A stretch of 64,000 bases of DNA, taken from positions 1,917,501 to 1,981,500 of the forward strand of contig NZ_CP062229.1 in assembly GCF_024707545.1 (NCBI RefSeq), written 5' to 3'. The notes under the pieces are model-generated. The model searched no databases. It was given only the letters and a program-made list of their open reading frames with translations, and was not told the DNA's origin. Shown piece after piece: positions 43,739 through 53,863 of the stretch. This DNA comes from Mesorhizobium onobrychidis. Lineage in GTDB: Bacteria > Pseudomonadota > Alphaproteobacteria > Rhizobiales > Rhizobiaceae. The translations under genes and the position numbers were made by a program. The stretch's first letter is position 1; each line of letters starts with the position of its first letter.

Positions 43739-46452
43739 GGCAAGTCATCCATGTCGGGATAGTCCACACGTTGGCCCGTCGGCACCGGCATCCTGATGGT
43801 GAAAACCGCACCCGAGCGGTCGGTCCTGTTGGCCGCCGAAATCGTCCCGCCCATCGCCTCGATGAAGCCGCGGCAGATCGAGAGCCCGAGCCCGGTGCCG
43901 GCACGGACCTGGTCGCCCTTGCGCACCCGGTGGAACGTGTCGAAAATGCGCTCCAGATCCGCTGGCGGAATGCCCGGTCCCTCATCCATGATCTGCAGGA
44001 TGACGGAACCATTGTCGGCCCAGCCCTGCAGGCGGATCGTCGAACCTGGCGGCGCATATTTAGCGGCGTTGTCGAGGAGGTTGAACAGCGCTTGCTCGAA
44101 CAGGACGGGGTCGAGCCTCAACATCGGCAGATCCGCGGGAATGTCCATTTCGGTCTTGTGTTCGCCGATGATTTTCCTGGCCCGATGCAAGGCGGTGCCG
44201 ACAATGTCGCCGACATAGTGGAATGCGTAGTTCGGCTCCATCGCACCGGATTCGATCTTTGTCATGTCGAGCAGATTGGCGATGAAGCGGTTCAGTCGCT
44301 CCGATTCGTCAAGCACGGTCGACAGCAGCTCCGCCCGATCCGCTTCGGGAAGCGCCGGCGCAAATTCCCGCAAGGTGCCGGCGGCGCCCATGATGGCGGC
44401 AAGCGGTGTTTTCAGGTCATGGGAAATCGAGGTCAGCAGCGCCGAGCGCAGGCGGTCCGCCTCGGCCTCGAGCTTGGCCCGGTCGACGTCGGCAACAAGC
44501 TGGATGCGCTCGATGGCGACTGCCGCTTGATCGGCGAGCGCGTCGAGAAGGCGCTTCTGTTCTGGAGTCAGCAACGGGCCTTGCTTGTCGTTGTCGAGGC
44601 CGACGACGCCGACGGCGGTGCGCCCCGTCCGCAACGGCAGATAGAGGCGTCTTGCTCCGGGAAGCGTGTCGGCGCCGCGGCCCGCGGGGCGATCGTGCTC
44701 CCAGGCCCAACGGGCGGCCGCGATGTCGGCCTCAGCCAGCGTGTCGTCGGGAGGATAGCCGGCCTTGACGGTGATCGAGCCGTTTTCCGGCAGCAGCAGC
44801 ACCACGCGCAGCTTCAGCATCGAGGCAATCTGGAAGGCAGTTGCCCAGAGCACGTCGTCAAGCGTGCCAGCGCCGGCGAGCTTCTTCGAGAAGAGATAGA
44901 TATCTTCCGTGGCGCGTGCCCGCGAGCGGGCAGCGACCGCCTGTCGCTGCACGCGCACTGTCAGATTGCTGGCAATGACCGCAACAACCAGGAAGACAGC
45001 CAGCGCAACGATGCTCTCCGGATCCTGGATCGTCAGCGTGTAACGTGGTTCCAGGAAGAAATAGTTGAAGGCAATGGCGCTGATGAGGCAGGCATACAAA
45101 GCTGGCCAGAGACCGCCGGTCACCGCCGAAGTCAGAACCCCGATGAGAAAGATGATCGCCAGGTTGCGGACGTCGAGAAACTGGTGGAGAAGGACGGCGA
45201 AGGCGAGCGAGCCAACAACATAGGCCGTGGCCTTGAGATAGGGCCAGATCTCGAATTGCCACTGCTCGTCCGCAGCCTTGACGGTCCTCGACGTCGCCTC
45301 GGCGTTGCGTTCGTTTCCCGAAATGACATGGACGCTGATGTCGCCGGCATTGCGGATGAGATCATAAGTGAGCGAGCCTTCGATCAATTCCCGCCAGCGC
45401 GATCGGGTCGGCCTGCCGATCACGATATGGGTGAAGTTGTTCGCGGTCGCATGGCGAACGATGTCCTGCGCGACGTTCTGACCTGGAATGGTCGTTACCT
45501 CCGCGCCGAGCTGCTCGGCAAGGCGCAGCAGAGTCGCTAGCCGATCCTTGTCCTCCTCTGACATCCCGGCTGAACGAGGGGTATCGACATGAAGCGCCGT
45601 CCAGGGGGCGCGGAGCCGGTCGGCCAATCTCCGCGCATAGCGGACACGGGCCGCCCCGCCCGGACGCGCGTCGACGCAGACGAGAACCCTTTCCCCCGCC
45701 GCCCAGGGCCCGGGTATGGCGTGGGCCTGCATGTGGATCAGCAACTGCTCGTCGACGCGCTGGGCGGTGCGGCGGAGCGCCAGTTCCCTGAGCGCCGTCA
45801 GATTGCCCGGCGAGAAATAGTTCTCGATCGCGCGCTGGGCGGTGCTGGGGATATAGACCTTGCCTTCCTCGAGCCGCTTGATCAGGTCGTCGGGCGTGAG
45901 ATCGATGATCTCGATGTCGTCGGCCTGGTCGATGATGGAGTCTGGAACCGTCTCGCGCACCCTGACGCGCGTGATCTGCGCCACGACATCGTTCAGGCTC
46001 TCGACATGCTGGATGTTGAGCGTCGTGTAGACGTCGATACCGTGCGTCAGGATTTCCTGAACGTCGAGATAGCGCTTGGGATGGCGGCTGCCCGGCGCGT
46101 TGGTATGGGCAAGCTCGTCGACGAGGACCAGCGCCGGACGCCGGGCAAGGATGGCATCGAGGTCCATTTCCTCGAGGATGCGCCCCTTGTAGTCGACCTG
46201 GTGACGGGGAATCACCTCATAGCCATCGACCAGCACCTGGGTTTCCTTGCGGCCGTGCGTTTCGACGACGCCGATCACCACGTCCACCCCGTCGGCCAGT
46301 CTTGCACGGCCCGACATCAGCATTTCATAGGTCTTGCCGACACCGGGTGCTGCGCCCAGGAATATCCGCAGACGACCGCGCGCCTCCCGCTCCGCATGAT
46401 CAAGCAGCGCGTCGGGTGAGGGTCTGGTTTCGTTGCGGCTGTCGTCCGGCAT
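43735..46452 (-). CDS. kdpD: Potassium sensor histidine kinase KdpD
   Basis: About 905 aa, full length. N-terminal KdpD domain with Walker A GAAPGVGKTYE (about residue 33), then a universal-stress-like domain (about 245-375, IVIGRPTRSRW), four transmembrane helices (about 400-500), a GAF domain (about 520-650), HisKA with SHDLKTPLAA (His near 675) and HATPase_c with NLLDNAAKY and GTGLGLSICRGF. It senses K+ limitation and ionic strength and phosphorylates KdpE. In E. coli and others PtsN modulates it, and a ptsN lies at 25.9 kb. Confidence 0.96.
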   Translation of the reverse strand: MPDDSRNETRPSPDALLDHAEREARGRLRIFLGAAPGVGKTYEMLMSGRARLADGVDVVIGVVETHGRKETQVLVDGYEVIPRHQVDYKGRILEEMDLDAILARRPALVLVDELAHTNAPGSRHPKRYLDVQEILTHGIDVYTTLNIQHVESLNDVVAQITRVRVRETVPDSIIDQADDIEIIDLTPDDLIKRLEEGKVYIPSTAQRAIENYFSPGNLTALRELALRRTAQRVDEQLLIHMQAHAIPGPWAAGERVLVCVDARPGGAARVRYARRLADRLRAPWTALHVDTPRSAGMSEEDKDRLATLLRLAEQLGAEVTTIPGQNVAQDIVRHATANNFTHIVIGRPTRSRWRELIEGSLTYDLIRNAGDISVHVISGNERNAEATSRTVKAADEQWQFEIWPYLKATAYVVGSLAFAVLLHQFLDVRNLAIIFLIGVLTSAVTGGLWPALYACLISAIAFNYFFLEPRYTLTIQDPESIVALAVFLVVAVIASNLTVRVQRQAVAARSRARATEDIYLFSKKLAGAGTLDDVLWATAFQIASMLKLRVVLLLPENGSITVKAGYPPDDTLAEADIAAARWAWEHDRPAGRGADTLPGARRLYLPLRTGRTAVGVVGLDNDKQGPLLTPEQKRLLDALADQAAVAIERIQLVADVDRAKLEAEADRLRSALLTSISHDLKTPLAAIMGAAGTLREFAPALPEADRAELLSTVLDESERLNRFIANLLDMTKIESGAMEPNYAFHYVGDIVGTALHRARKIIGEHKTEMDIPADLPMLRLDPVLFEQALFNLLDNAAKYAPPGSTIRLQGWADNGSVILQIMDEGPGIPPADLERIFDTFHRVRKGDQVRAGTGLGLSICRGFIEAMGGTISAANRTDRSGAVFTIRMPVPTGQRVDYPDMDDLP

Positions 46453-46504
46453 CAGAATCGATCATGAATGGCGCCGGGGATGGTGTCGATCCCCGCCCCA
46501 CCAT

Positions 46505-47074
46505 TCATTGCTTGGTGGCCTCGTCCAGCGCCAGATTGAGCGCCAGCACATTGACTACCGGCTCTCCCATGAAGCCGAGTTCGCGATCCTCGACATGGCT
46601 GTCGACAAGGGCTTTAACCCTGGCTTCGTCAACGCCCCTGGCCTTGGCCACCCTGGTAACCTGGAAATAGGCGGCCTCGGGGCTGATATGCGGATCGAGG
46701 CCGCTGCCTGAAGTCGTGACCAGATCCATCGGCACCGGCTGGTCCGGATTTTCCGCCTTCAGTCTGTCGGCATCGCCCTTGATGCGGTCGATCAGCTTGG
46801 GGTTGGTCGGCCCGAGATTCGAACCGCTCGAAGCTGCGGCGTTGTAGCCGTCGCCGGCAGCCGACGGCCGGCCATGGAAATAGCGCTCGCTGGCAAAAGC
46901 CTGGCCGATCAGTTCGGAGCCGACGATCTTGCCGTCCTTCTCGATCAGGCTGCCATTGGCCTGGTTGGGGAACAGGGCCTGGGCGATGCCGGTCATGCCG
47001 ATCGGATAGATCAGGCCGGTAAGGATGGTGAAGAAAACGATCATGGTGATCGCGGGTCTGATTTGCTTGAGCAT
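46505..47074 (-). CDS. kdpC: Potassium-transporting ATPase KdpC subunit
   Basis: About 189 aa with one N-terminal transmembrane helix (about 10-30) and a periplasmic domain. Hallmarks are [38 protein letters not shown] (seen as [15 protein letters not shown]) and [14 protein letters not shown]. It stabilises the KdpA-KdpB complex. It begins 12 nt after the kdpB stop. Confidence 0.95.
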   Translation of the reverse strand: MLKQIRPAITMIVFFTILTGLIYPIGMTGIAQALFPNQANGSLIEKDGKIVGSELIGQAFASERYFHGRPSAAGDGYNAAASSGSNLGPTNPKLIDRIKGDADRLKAENPDQPVPMDLVTTSGSGLDPHISPEAAYFQVTRVAKARGVDEARVKALVDSHVEDRELGFMGEPVVNVLALNLALDEATKQ

Positions 47075-47086
47075 GGACTTAATTCC

Positions 47087-49180
47087 TTATGCGAGGCCAA
47101 TCGCGGTGATGGCCATATCGATCGCCTTGATGCCGACGAAGGGGACAATGATGCCGCCGAGGCCGTAGACAAGAAGGTTGCGGCTGAGCAGCGCGCCCGC
47201 GCCGATCGCGCGATATCTGACGCCTCTCAGCGACAGCGGGATCAGCGCGATGATGATCAGTGCGTTGAAGATGATGGCCGAGAGAATGGCGCTCTGCGGC
47301 GTTGCCAGATGCATGATGTTGAGCGCCTGCAGCGGACCTGATGTCTGCCCCGGCGCGATGTAGAAGACGGCGAATATTGCCGGGATGATGGCAAAATACT
47401 TGGCCACGTCGTTGGCGATGGAGAAGGTCGTCAGCGAGCCGCGCGTCATCAGCAGCGCCTTGCCGATTTCCACGATCTCGATCAGCTTGGTCGGATCGCT
47501 GTCGAGGTCGACCATATTGCCGGCTTCGCGTGCGGCGACCGTGCCGGTGTTCATCGCAACGCCGACATCGGCCTGCGCAAGGGCGGGCGCATCATTGGTG
47601 CCGTCGCCGCACATGGCGACGAGCTTGCCCTTGGCCTGTTCGTCGCGGATGAGCTTCAGCTTGTCCTCGGGCGTCGCCTGGGCAAGAAAATCATCGACGC
47701 CGGCCTCCGCCGCGATCGCCGCCGCCGTCATCGGATTGTCGCCGGTGATCATCACCGTGCGGATCCCCATCTTGCGCAGTTCGGCGAAGCGTTCCCTGAT
47801 GCCGCCTTTGACGATGTCCTTGAGATGGACGACGCCGAGCAGGCGTCCGTCGCGCTCGACCGCCAGCGGCGTGCCGCCGGATTTGGCGATGTCGTCGGCG
47901 ATCGCCTGCAGGTCGCGGACGATGTCGCTGCTGGGGCGCGTACCATGCGTGGCGACGGTCGACTGATTGACGTGGGCGAGCACCGAATCGACCGCGCCCT
48001 TGCGAACCGACGAGCCGTCGATGTCGACGCCGCTCATGCGGGTTTGCGCGGTGAAGGGCACGAAAGCGGCATGCAGTGTTGCCATGTCGCGGGCACGGAT
48101 GGCGTATTTCTCCTTCGCCAGCACGACGATCGAGCGGCCTTCCGGCGTTTCATCGGCAAGCGAGGCCAACTGTGCAGCGTCGGCCAGCTCCTGCTCGGTG
48201 ACGCCCTTGACCGGGCGGAATGCCGTCGCCTGGCGATTGCCGAGCGTGATCGTGCCGGTCTTGTCGAGCAGCAGCGTGTCGACGTCGCCAGCCGCCTCTA
48301 CGGCGCGGCCCGACATCGCCAGCACGTTGAACCGTACCAGGCGATCCATGCCGGCGATGCCGATGGCCGAAAGCAGCGCCCCGATCGTCGTCGGGATCAA
48401 GGTGACGAACAGGGCGACCAGGACGGTCACCGAGATGTAGCCGCCCGAATAGGAGGCGAAACTCGGGATCGTCGCCGTCGCCAGCACGAAGATCAGCGTC
48501 ATGCCGACGAGCAGGATGTTGAGCGCGATCTCGTTGGGCGTCTTCTGGCGCTCGGCGCCTTCGACCAGCGAGATCATGCGGTCGAGGAACGTATGGCCGG
48601 AGGCCGCGGTGATGCGCACGCGGATCCAGTCGGACAATACCTGCGTGCCGCCGGTCACCGCCGAACGGTCGCCGCCGGATTCACGGATCACCGGAGCAGA
48701 TTCGCCGGTGATCGCCGCCTCGTTGACCGAAGCGACGCCTTCGATCACCTCGCCGTCCGATGGAATGATGTCGCCAGCCTCGACGAGCACCACGTCGCCG
48801 ACCTTCAGGCTGGTGCCGGGTACCCGCTTGAACTTGGTGCGGTCGTCGCCGCTCAACAGCTTGGCCTCGGCCTCGGTGCGCGCCTTGCGCAGCGAATCGG
48901 CCTGCGCCTTGCCTCGGCCTTCGGCGACCGCTTCGGCGAAGTTGGCGAAAAGCACGGTGAACCACAGCCAGATGATGATCTGCAGCGAGAAGCCGAGATC
49001 GCCGCCACCAGTGACAAGATCCTTGACGAACAGGACTGACGTGAGCGCCGAGACGACAGCGACGACGAACATCACCGGATTGCGCATCAAGGTGCGCGGG
49101 TTCAGTTTCCTGAAGGCCCCGTCGATGGCGGGCAGCAGGATGCGGGCATCCATGATAACAGCGGATTTGGACTGGCTCAT
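47087..49180 (-). CDS. kdpB: Potassium-transporting P-type ATPase KdpB subunit
   Basis: About 697 aa. The phosphorylation motif DKTGTITLG (Asp near residue 305), the TGES motif in [13 protein letters not shown], the K-G-A nucleotide-binding loop (VRKGAVDSV) and the hinge [18 protein letters not shown] are intact. Seven transmembrane helices fit the family. It hydrolyses ATP to drive K+ import with KdpA. Its start overlaps the preceding small membrane protein gene by 4 nt. Confidence 0.97.
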   Translation of the reverse strand: MSQSKSAVIMDARILLPAIDGAFRKLNPRTLMRNPVMFVVAVVSALTSVLFVKDLVTGGGDLGFSLQIIIWLWFTVLFANFAEAVAEGRGKAQADSLRKARTEAEAKLLSGDDRTKFKRVPGTSLKVGDVVLVEAGDIIPSDGEVIEGVASVNEAAITGESAPVIRESGGDRSAVTGGTQVLSDWIRVRITAASGHTFLDRMISLVEGAERQKTPNEIALNILLVGMTLIFVLATATIPSFASYSGGYISVTVLVALFVTLIPTTIGALLSAIGIAGMDRLVRFNVLAMSGRAVEAAGDVDTLLLDKTGTITLGNRQATAFRPVKGVTEQELADAAQLASLADETPEGRSIVVLAKEKYAIRARDMATLHAAFVPFTAQTRMSGVDIDGSSVRKGAVDSVLAHVNQSTVATHGTRPSSDIVRDLQAIADDIAKSGGTPLAVERDGRLLGVVHLKDIVKGGIRERFAELRKMGIRTVMITGDNPMTAAAIAAEAGVDDFLAQATPEDKLKLIRDEQAKGKLVAMCGDGTNDAPALAQADVGVAMNTGTVAAREAGNMVDLDSDPTKLIEIVEIGKALLMTRGSLTTFSIANDVAKYFAIIPAIFAVFYIAPGQTSGPLQALNIMHLATPQSAILSAIIFNALIIIALIPLSLRGVRYRAIGAGALLSRNLLVYGLGGIIVPFVGIKAIDMAITAIGLA

Positions 49181-49389
49181 TTAGTGGCTCCAGTATCGAT
49201 GTTGTTGGATGGCACCGATCGATCGTATGCCGAAAGAAGATGCGGAAGCCCGGAGGCCAGCAGCCAGATCACGATCATGACGGCCGCAATGCCGAAGAAC
49301 GTGGACATGGTCGGGAAAGGAGGCGGGGTTGCTCCCTTTTGATCGGCTCGATGTCGAATCTTGCGGCGTATGGTTTCGAACCAGGACAT
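49177..49389 (-). CDS. Small single-pass membrane protein between kdpA and kdpB
   Basis: About 70 aa from the ATG at 49389 ([16 protein letters not shown]). A basic N-terminal segment of about 28 residues precedes one transmembrane helix (about 29-50, [20 protein letters not shown]) and a short polar tail. It sits in the gap between kdpA (25 nt away) and kdpB (ATGA overlap), so it is translated with the Kdp complex. It is not one of the canonical subunits F, A, B or C. The topology resembles small regulatory or assembly subunits of membrane complexes. Function unknown. Confidence 0.7.
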   Translation of the reverse strand: MSWFETIRRKIRHRADQKGATPPPFPTMSTFFGIAAVMIVIWLLASGLPHLLSAYDRSVPSNNIDTGATK

Positions 49390-49414
49390 GACATTGATCC
49401 AAGGTGGGGCGGTT

Positions 49415-51118
49415 TCAGAACGTCTGCCCGTGGATGCCAGCCAGGTGCTCGACGATCGGTCCGACCGCCAGCGCCGGGAAGAAGGTGAGGCCACCGACGA
49501 TCAGAATGACGCCGACCAGAAGCCCGACGAACAGCGGCCCGTCGGTCGGGAAGGTGCCGGCGGAGGCGGGCAACGTCTTCTTGGCGACAAGCGAACCGGC
49601 GATCGCCAGAGCCGGGATGATGACCAGGAAGCGGCCCATCAACATGCCGATGCCGAGCGTGATGTTGTACCAGGGCGTGTTGCCGGTCAGGCCGCCAAAG
49701 GCCGAGCCGTTGTTGGCGGCAGCCGAGGTGTAGGCATAGAGAACCTCGGAGAAGCCGTGCGGGCCGGCATTGGCTATGGAAGCGACGCCTGTCGGCAGCA
49801 CCACCGCGATGGCGGTGAAGATCAGCATCGCCAGCGGCAGGCAGAGAATGGCGAGCATCGCCATCTTGATCTCCTTGGCTTCGATCTTCTTGCCGAGATA
49901 TTCGGGCGTGCGTCCGACCATCAGTCCGGCGACGAAGACGGCGATCACGATGTACATCAGGATGCCGTAGAGACCGGCGCCGACACCGCCGACAATGACC
50001 TCGCCGAGCTGCATGTTGATGATCGGGATCATGCCGCCAAGCGCAGTGAAGCTGTCATGCATGGCGTTGACGGCGCCGCAGGACGCGGCCGTGGTGATGA
50101 CCGCAAACAGCGCCGACAAAGCGATGCCGAAGCGCGTTTCCTTGCCTTCCATGTTGCCGCCGTCGATGCCCAGCGCATGAACCAGCGGATTGCCTGATGC
50201 TTCCGCCCAGTAGCAGACGGCGACGCCGGCGATGAAGAGGACGCCCATCGCGGTCAAGATCGCCCAACCCTGGCGCTGGTTGCCGTTCGTACGGCCGAAG
50301 ACGTTGGTCAGCGCCGCACCGATAGCGAAGATCGAAACCATCTGGATCAGGTTCGAGATCGCATCGGGATTTTCGAAAGGGTGCGCGGCATTGGCGTTGA
50401 AGAAGCCGCCGCCATTGGTGCCGAGCATCTTGATGGCGATCTGCGAGGCTGCTGGCCCGACCGCGATCGTCTGCCGCGCGCCCTCCAATGTTGTGGCGTC
50501 GATATAGGCGCTGAGCGTCTGCGGTATGCCGAGATAGACATAGACCAGCGTCAGCACGATGCAGAGCGGCAGCAGCAGGTAAAGGGTGCACCGGGTCATA
50601 TCGACCCAGAAATTGCCGATCGATTTGCCGGAGGCCTTGGTGAAGCCGCGGATCAGCGCGATTGCGATGGCGATACCGGTCGCCGCGGACAGGAAGTTCT
50701 GCACGGTGAGGCCGGCCACCTGCACGAGATAGGACATTGTGCTTTCGCCGCCGTAGTTCTGCCAGTTGGTGTTGGTCATGAAGCTGGCGGCGGTGTTGAA
50801 GGCGAGACCGGGTTCGACGGCGCTCATACCGGCCGGATTGTAAGGCAGGCTGCCTTGCAGCCGCTGTAGGAAGTAAAGCACCAGGAAACCGGCCAGGTTG
50901 AAGAACAGCAGGGCCGCCGCATAGGTGGTCCAGTGCTGCTCCTCACGCTCGCTGGTTCCCGAGATGCGATAAAGACTCCGCTCGACAGGGCCCAAAATTG
51001 GCGAGAGGAATGTGCGGTCGCCGCTGAAAACGCGATACATGTAGCCGCCGAGCGGCTTCACGAGCAAAACGACGATCCCGCAATAGACGAGGATCTGTAT
51101 CCATCCGTTGAAAGTCAT
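49415..51118 (-). CDS. kdpA: Potassium-transporting ATPase KdpA subunit
   Basis: About 567 aa with ten transmembrane helices and four selectivity-filter-like segments, for example [19 protein letters not shown] and [20 protein letters not shown] (each about 20 residues or fewer) near residues 110-245. KdpA is the K+-selective channel-like subunit of KdpFABC. It starts 33 nt after the kdpF stop. Confidence 0.96.
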   Translation of the reverse strand: MTFNGWIQILVYCGIVVLLVKPLGGYMYRVFSGDRTFLSPILGPVERSLYRISGTSEREEQHWTTYAAALLFFNLAGFLVLYFLQRLQGSLPYNPAGMSAVEPGLAFNTAASFMTNTNWQNYGGESTMSYLVQVAGLTVQNFLSAATGIAIAIALIRGFTKASGKSIGNFWVDMTRCTLYLLLPLCIVLTLVYVYLGIPQTLSAYIDATTLEGARQTIAVGPAASQIAIKMLGTNGGGFFNANAAHPFENPDAISNLIQMVSIFAIGAALTNVFGRTNGNQRQGWAILTAMGVLFIAGVAVCYWAEASGNPLVHALGIDGGNMEGKETRFGIALSALFAVITTAASCGAVNAMHDSFTALGGMIPIINMQLGEVIVGGVGAGLYGILMYIVIAVFVAGLMVGRTPEYLGKKIEAKEIKMAMLAILCLPLAMLIFTAIAVVLPTGVASIANAGPHGFSEVLYAYTSAAANNGSAFGGLTGNTPWYNITLGIGMLMGRFLVIIPALAIAGSLVAKKTLPASAGTFPTDGPLFVGLLVGVILIVGGLTFFPALAVGPIVEHLAGIHGQTF

Positions 51119-51151
51119 TGAAATAGCTTTCCGTGCCTTCGCCAGTTGCCG

Positions 51152-51241
51152 TTAGAAACGTTCTGGGCGAACGAGGGCGTATGTCAGGTAGGCGAGAAGG
51201 AACAAGGTCACAGCGCCACCAAGGATGTAATCGACAAGCAT
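51152..51241 (-). CDS. kdpF: Potassium-transporting ATPase small subunit KdpF
   Basis: A 29-aa open frame reading MLVDYILGGAVTLFLLAYLT then YALVRPERF. One transmembrane helix and the C-terminal RPERF motif are diagnostic of KdpF, which stabilises the KdpABC complex. A GAAGGA ribosome site precedes the ATG. It is below usual gene-finding length and easily missed. Confidence 0.93.
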   Translation of the reverse strand: MLVDYILGGAVTLFLLAYLTYALVRPERF

Positions 51242-51257
51242 GTTGTGATCCTTCCGC

Positions 51258-51338
51258 CTAAAGACTGTCGCAGGCTTTGATGAAGGCGAAGAACAGGGCG
51301 AAAAATAAAAACCCTATTCCGAGAACGATGATGTCCAT
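51258..51338 (-). CDS. 26-aa membrane microprotein upstream of kdpF
   Basis: An open frame of 26 codons with AAGGAG 8 nt before the ATG, ending 16 nt before kdpF. The product is MDIIVLGIGFLFFALFFAFI followed by KACDSL: one hydrophobic helix and a short cytoplasmic tail with a Cys-Asp pair. Its position at the head of the kdp operon and its ribosome site argue that it is translated. I recall similar short proteins with a C-D/E-x-L tail before kdpF in other bacteria, but this needs a search. Function unknown. Confidence 0.6.
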   Translation of the reverse strand: MDIIVLGIGFLFFALFFAFIKACDSL

Positions 51339-51509
51339 CGGACTTGCTCCTTATTTTCGTTTTGCACTGCCTTGCCTGCAGCCGGCAGGTTTGAAGTCAT
51401 GTGAAGACACTCGGTCGCGACGGTAATGGCGACCAAGATAAGTCCTTCCCAACGGAATATGGATCAAAACCCCATAAAGGTTCGAGCCGGGGCAAAGAGG
51501 AAAGAAATA

Positions 51510-51528
51510 AAAATCCTATAGGGATTTT
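51510..51528 (-). terminator. AT-rich hairpin between the GT-C-like gene and the kdp operon
   Basis: AAAATCC and GGATTTT pair around TATAG; on the minus strand the stem is followed by a T-rich stretch (TATTTC). It lies 57 nt after the stop of the membrane glycosyltransferase-like gene and about 170 nt before the kdp microprotein, so it fits a terminator insulating kdp. An alternative is a T-rich KdpE binding site. The rest of 51339-51584 shows no gene. Confidence 0.5.
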
Positions 51529-51584
51529 GCGGTCACGATCTCAGCGCACGGCGTTTAAGACAATCGGCGCGAAGCTGCCGAAAA

Positions 51585-53084
51585 TCAAGGTTCGCGCGTG
51601 TAGATCACGGCGTAGTCGTCCGCATACGCCCGCTTCCAGCCCAGTTCGCCGAAGAATGGAATGCGGCTGTCGTCCGGCGTCAGCAAGGCCCAGTCTATCG
51701 CATGCTTCTCGAGCTGCGCTTCGAGGACAGGCTTTCCGCCGCTGCGTCCTGTCTCGGCATCTGTCTTCATAAAGCCGTTGAGAAAGAGCTGATCTGTCCG
51801 GCCGTCGATGAATGTCTTGATTCCATGGAAAATCAAGCTGCCGCCGAAGTTGTAGGAATTCAGGACATTGCCTGACAGATGATGGCTTTCGACGAATGCG
51901 AGCGCATCCTTGGCCGAAGTCTTCTGGCTCGGCGCGACCGGATAGGCGCTCGTCAGCATTGCGGTTGCCGCCAGCAGCAAAACGCCTGCCACGCCGCAGA
52001 TCCGGTAAAATCGCTCTGCGAAAAACCGTTCCAGCCCGTCGCGCCTGTCGGACATCCATTTCGCCAGGGAAAGTGCGGGATATTGCTCCGCAATCTCGGC
52101 CGCAAGCACGATCGGGACCAGCAGAAAGAACAGGTACATGAAGCGCAGATGGGTGAGATAGATATGCAAGGCAAAGACGATGAACAGCGCCTTCGCCCAG
52201 CCGATGCGAAGTTTCGACACAAGCAGCGCGAAAACGAACAGTAGGATCCCCACTTCCTGGAACCGTTGATCCGAGGCGTCGAACGGTTTCCATTCGATAA
52301 TCAAGGGAACCGCTTCATTGCCATAGGCTACGGTGAAAGTGGCAAGGATGGCCTTGATGCCATAGGGATTGATCAAGCTGACCACCGGGCAGAGCAGTCC
52401 GAAGGCAACCCATTTGCCAAGGAGTACGGGGTTGGACAGGCGGGTTCGCACTAGAACATCGAGGCCGGCGAAAGCCGCGATGACGAAGCCGATGGTAAAG
52501 GTCGCGTGGAGATTGGCCCATAGGACCAGCAAGGCAAGCAGCCACAGAGGCGGTCCCTGCTCATCGCGCGTTGCGCGAAAAAGCATTGCGGTCCAGATCA
52601 CGATGATGGGCAAGGTGAAGATGTGCGGACGCGCGGTGTAGATCGGGGAGATCAAGGCCGCCGCGAACAAGGCCAGTCCCACTGCCGCCGTCGGTCTCAA
52701 CCAGGTGCTGAGATACCATGACAGCAGCGCGCCCGTCAGGGCGATGGTTGAGATGATCAGTACCGCCACGCCGTTCCAGCCACTTGCCGTGTAGGCGAGC
52801 GCAAGGAGAACCTGTCCAAGCCATTCCTTGGCGATCCACGGGTGTCCGGCGAAGGTATGAGAATAGCTGTCGACAACCGGGAACGTACGATTTGCCAGCA
52901 GATCGAGCCCCACCTTGACCTGCCACCAACAGTCGGGGTCCTGCAGGATGGCTTGGGCGTGGGCGGAAAGCGCGAATGCCACGAGAGGTGCGACGAGCAG
53001 GCAGAACATCGCCCTGGCCCGCTGCGCGTCGTTGACCGACGACGCGGTCGCAACGGTCGCTACGGTCGCCTGAATCCCGTTCAT
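51585..53084 (-). CDS. Polytopic membrane protein, GT-C glycosyltransferase-like
   Basis: About 499 aa with about 11 transmembrane helices up to residue 385, followed by a soluble C-terminal domain. Near residue 50 it has DPDCWWQVKVG, in the first periplasmic loop where GT-C enzymes keep a catalytic acidic residue. The C-terminal domain has GNVLNSYNFGGSLIFHG and FIDGRTDQLF, common in bacterial homologues of oligosaccharyl-type membrane proteins. It may transfer a sugar from a polyprenyl-phosphate carrier. With the GT2 and methyltransferase genes upstream it forms one minus-strand cassette. Confidence 0.68.
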   Translation of the reverse strand: MNGIQATVATVATASSVNDAQRARAMFCLLVAPLVAFALSAHAQAILQDPDCWWQVKVGLDLLANRTFPVVDSYSHTFAGHPWIAKEWLGQVLLALAYTASGWNGVAVLIISTIALTGALLSWYLSTWLRPTAAVGLALFAAALISPIYTARPHIFTLPIIVIWTAMLFRATRDEQGPPLWLLALLVLWANLHATFTIGFVIAAFAGLDVLVRTRLSNPVLLGKWVAFGLLCPVVSLINPYGIKAILATFTVAYGNEAVPLIIEWKPFDASDQRFQEVGILLFVFALLVSKLRIGWAKALFIVFALHIYLTHLRFMYLFFLLVPIVLAAEIAEQYPALSLAKWMSDRRDGLERFFAERFYRICGVAGVLLLAATAMLTSAYPVAPSQKTSAKDALAFVESHHLSGNVLNSYNFGGSLIFHGIKTFIDGRTDQLFLNGFMKTDAETGRSGGKPVLEAQLEKHAIDWALLTPDDSRIPFFGELGWKRAYADDYAVIYTREP

Positions 53085-53161
53085 ATCATAGCTCCAGGCC
53101 GCTCTGCGGCAGATCGATTGGCGGTTTCAGCTTGTCGCTCATCCGAGGGCAGGGCGTCCGC

Positions 53162-53863
53162 TCAAACGGCAGGCTTGACCGCATGCACGAAATATTGGGC
53201 TCCCATAGGCATCCAGGTCAGGAAGCGCTCCAAGGGTCGCAATCTTGCGAGCATGCGTGGGAAAAAGATCCGGTAAACGACGTCGGATTTGGAGAAGCCG
53301 GCCGCAGCCATTCGCTTGCGCACGTCGCGGCTGTTGATCAGGATTGCGTTCTCGTCGAAAGCACAGTTTCGCACCACGTGCGTCGTCAGCGGATTCCAGG
53401 GATTGTGCTCGAACAAAAAGAAGCTGCCACCACCGGTCAGCACTCTCTCGATCTCCTTGATCAGGCCGACATGGAGATTTTCGGGGATGTGATGGAACAC
53501 GCAGGCGGCAAAGGCGAGGTCGAAACTTGCGTCGTCGTAAGGGATCGTTTCGCCGTCGAAGTGCCTGAAATCGGCCTGGCCGGGAAAGCGCTGGCGGGCG
53601 ATGTCGAGCGACTGCGACGAGGGGTCGAGCAAGGTGATTTCGCTGTCGGGAAATGCGGCGCGCATAGGTCCAAGCGAATTGCCGACACCCGCGCCGAAGT
53701 CGAGTATCCGCCGCGGCTTCACGCCTGAGCGGGCGAGCCTTGCCGCGACATCGTCGATCTTGTACTGCGCGAAGAAATCCGGGGTTTCGCCGCTCAGCCG
53801 GATACTTGCGGCATGCTGCTGCTGATACTCCAGCGCGAACTGGTCAAACTCGGCCTGAAGCAC
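53162..53863 (-). CDS. Class I SAM-dependent methyltransferase
   Basis: About 233 aa. The SAM motif is ILDFGAGVGNSLGPM (about residue 52), followed by LLDPSSQSLDIARQRFP and the motif-II/III region DDASFDLAFAACVFHHIPE. EHNPWNPLTTHVVR near residue 165 resembles methyltransferases next to glycosyltransferase genes. Its start lies 20 nt inside the end of the GT2 gene, so the two are co-translated. It may methylate a sugar or a lipid-linked glycan. Confidence 0.85.
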   Translation of the reverse strand: MLQAEFDQFALEYQQQHAASIRLSGETPDFFAQYKIDDVAARLARSGVKPRRILDFGAGVGNSLGPMRAAFPDSEITLLDPSSQSLDIARQRFPGQADFRHFDGETIPYDDASFDLAFAACVFHHIPENLHVGLIKEIERVLTGGGSFFLFEHNPWNPLTTHVVRNCAFDENAILINSRDVRKRMAAAGFSKSDVVYRIFFPRMLARLRPLERFLTWMPMGAQYFVHAVKPAV

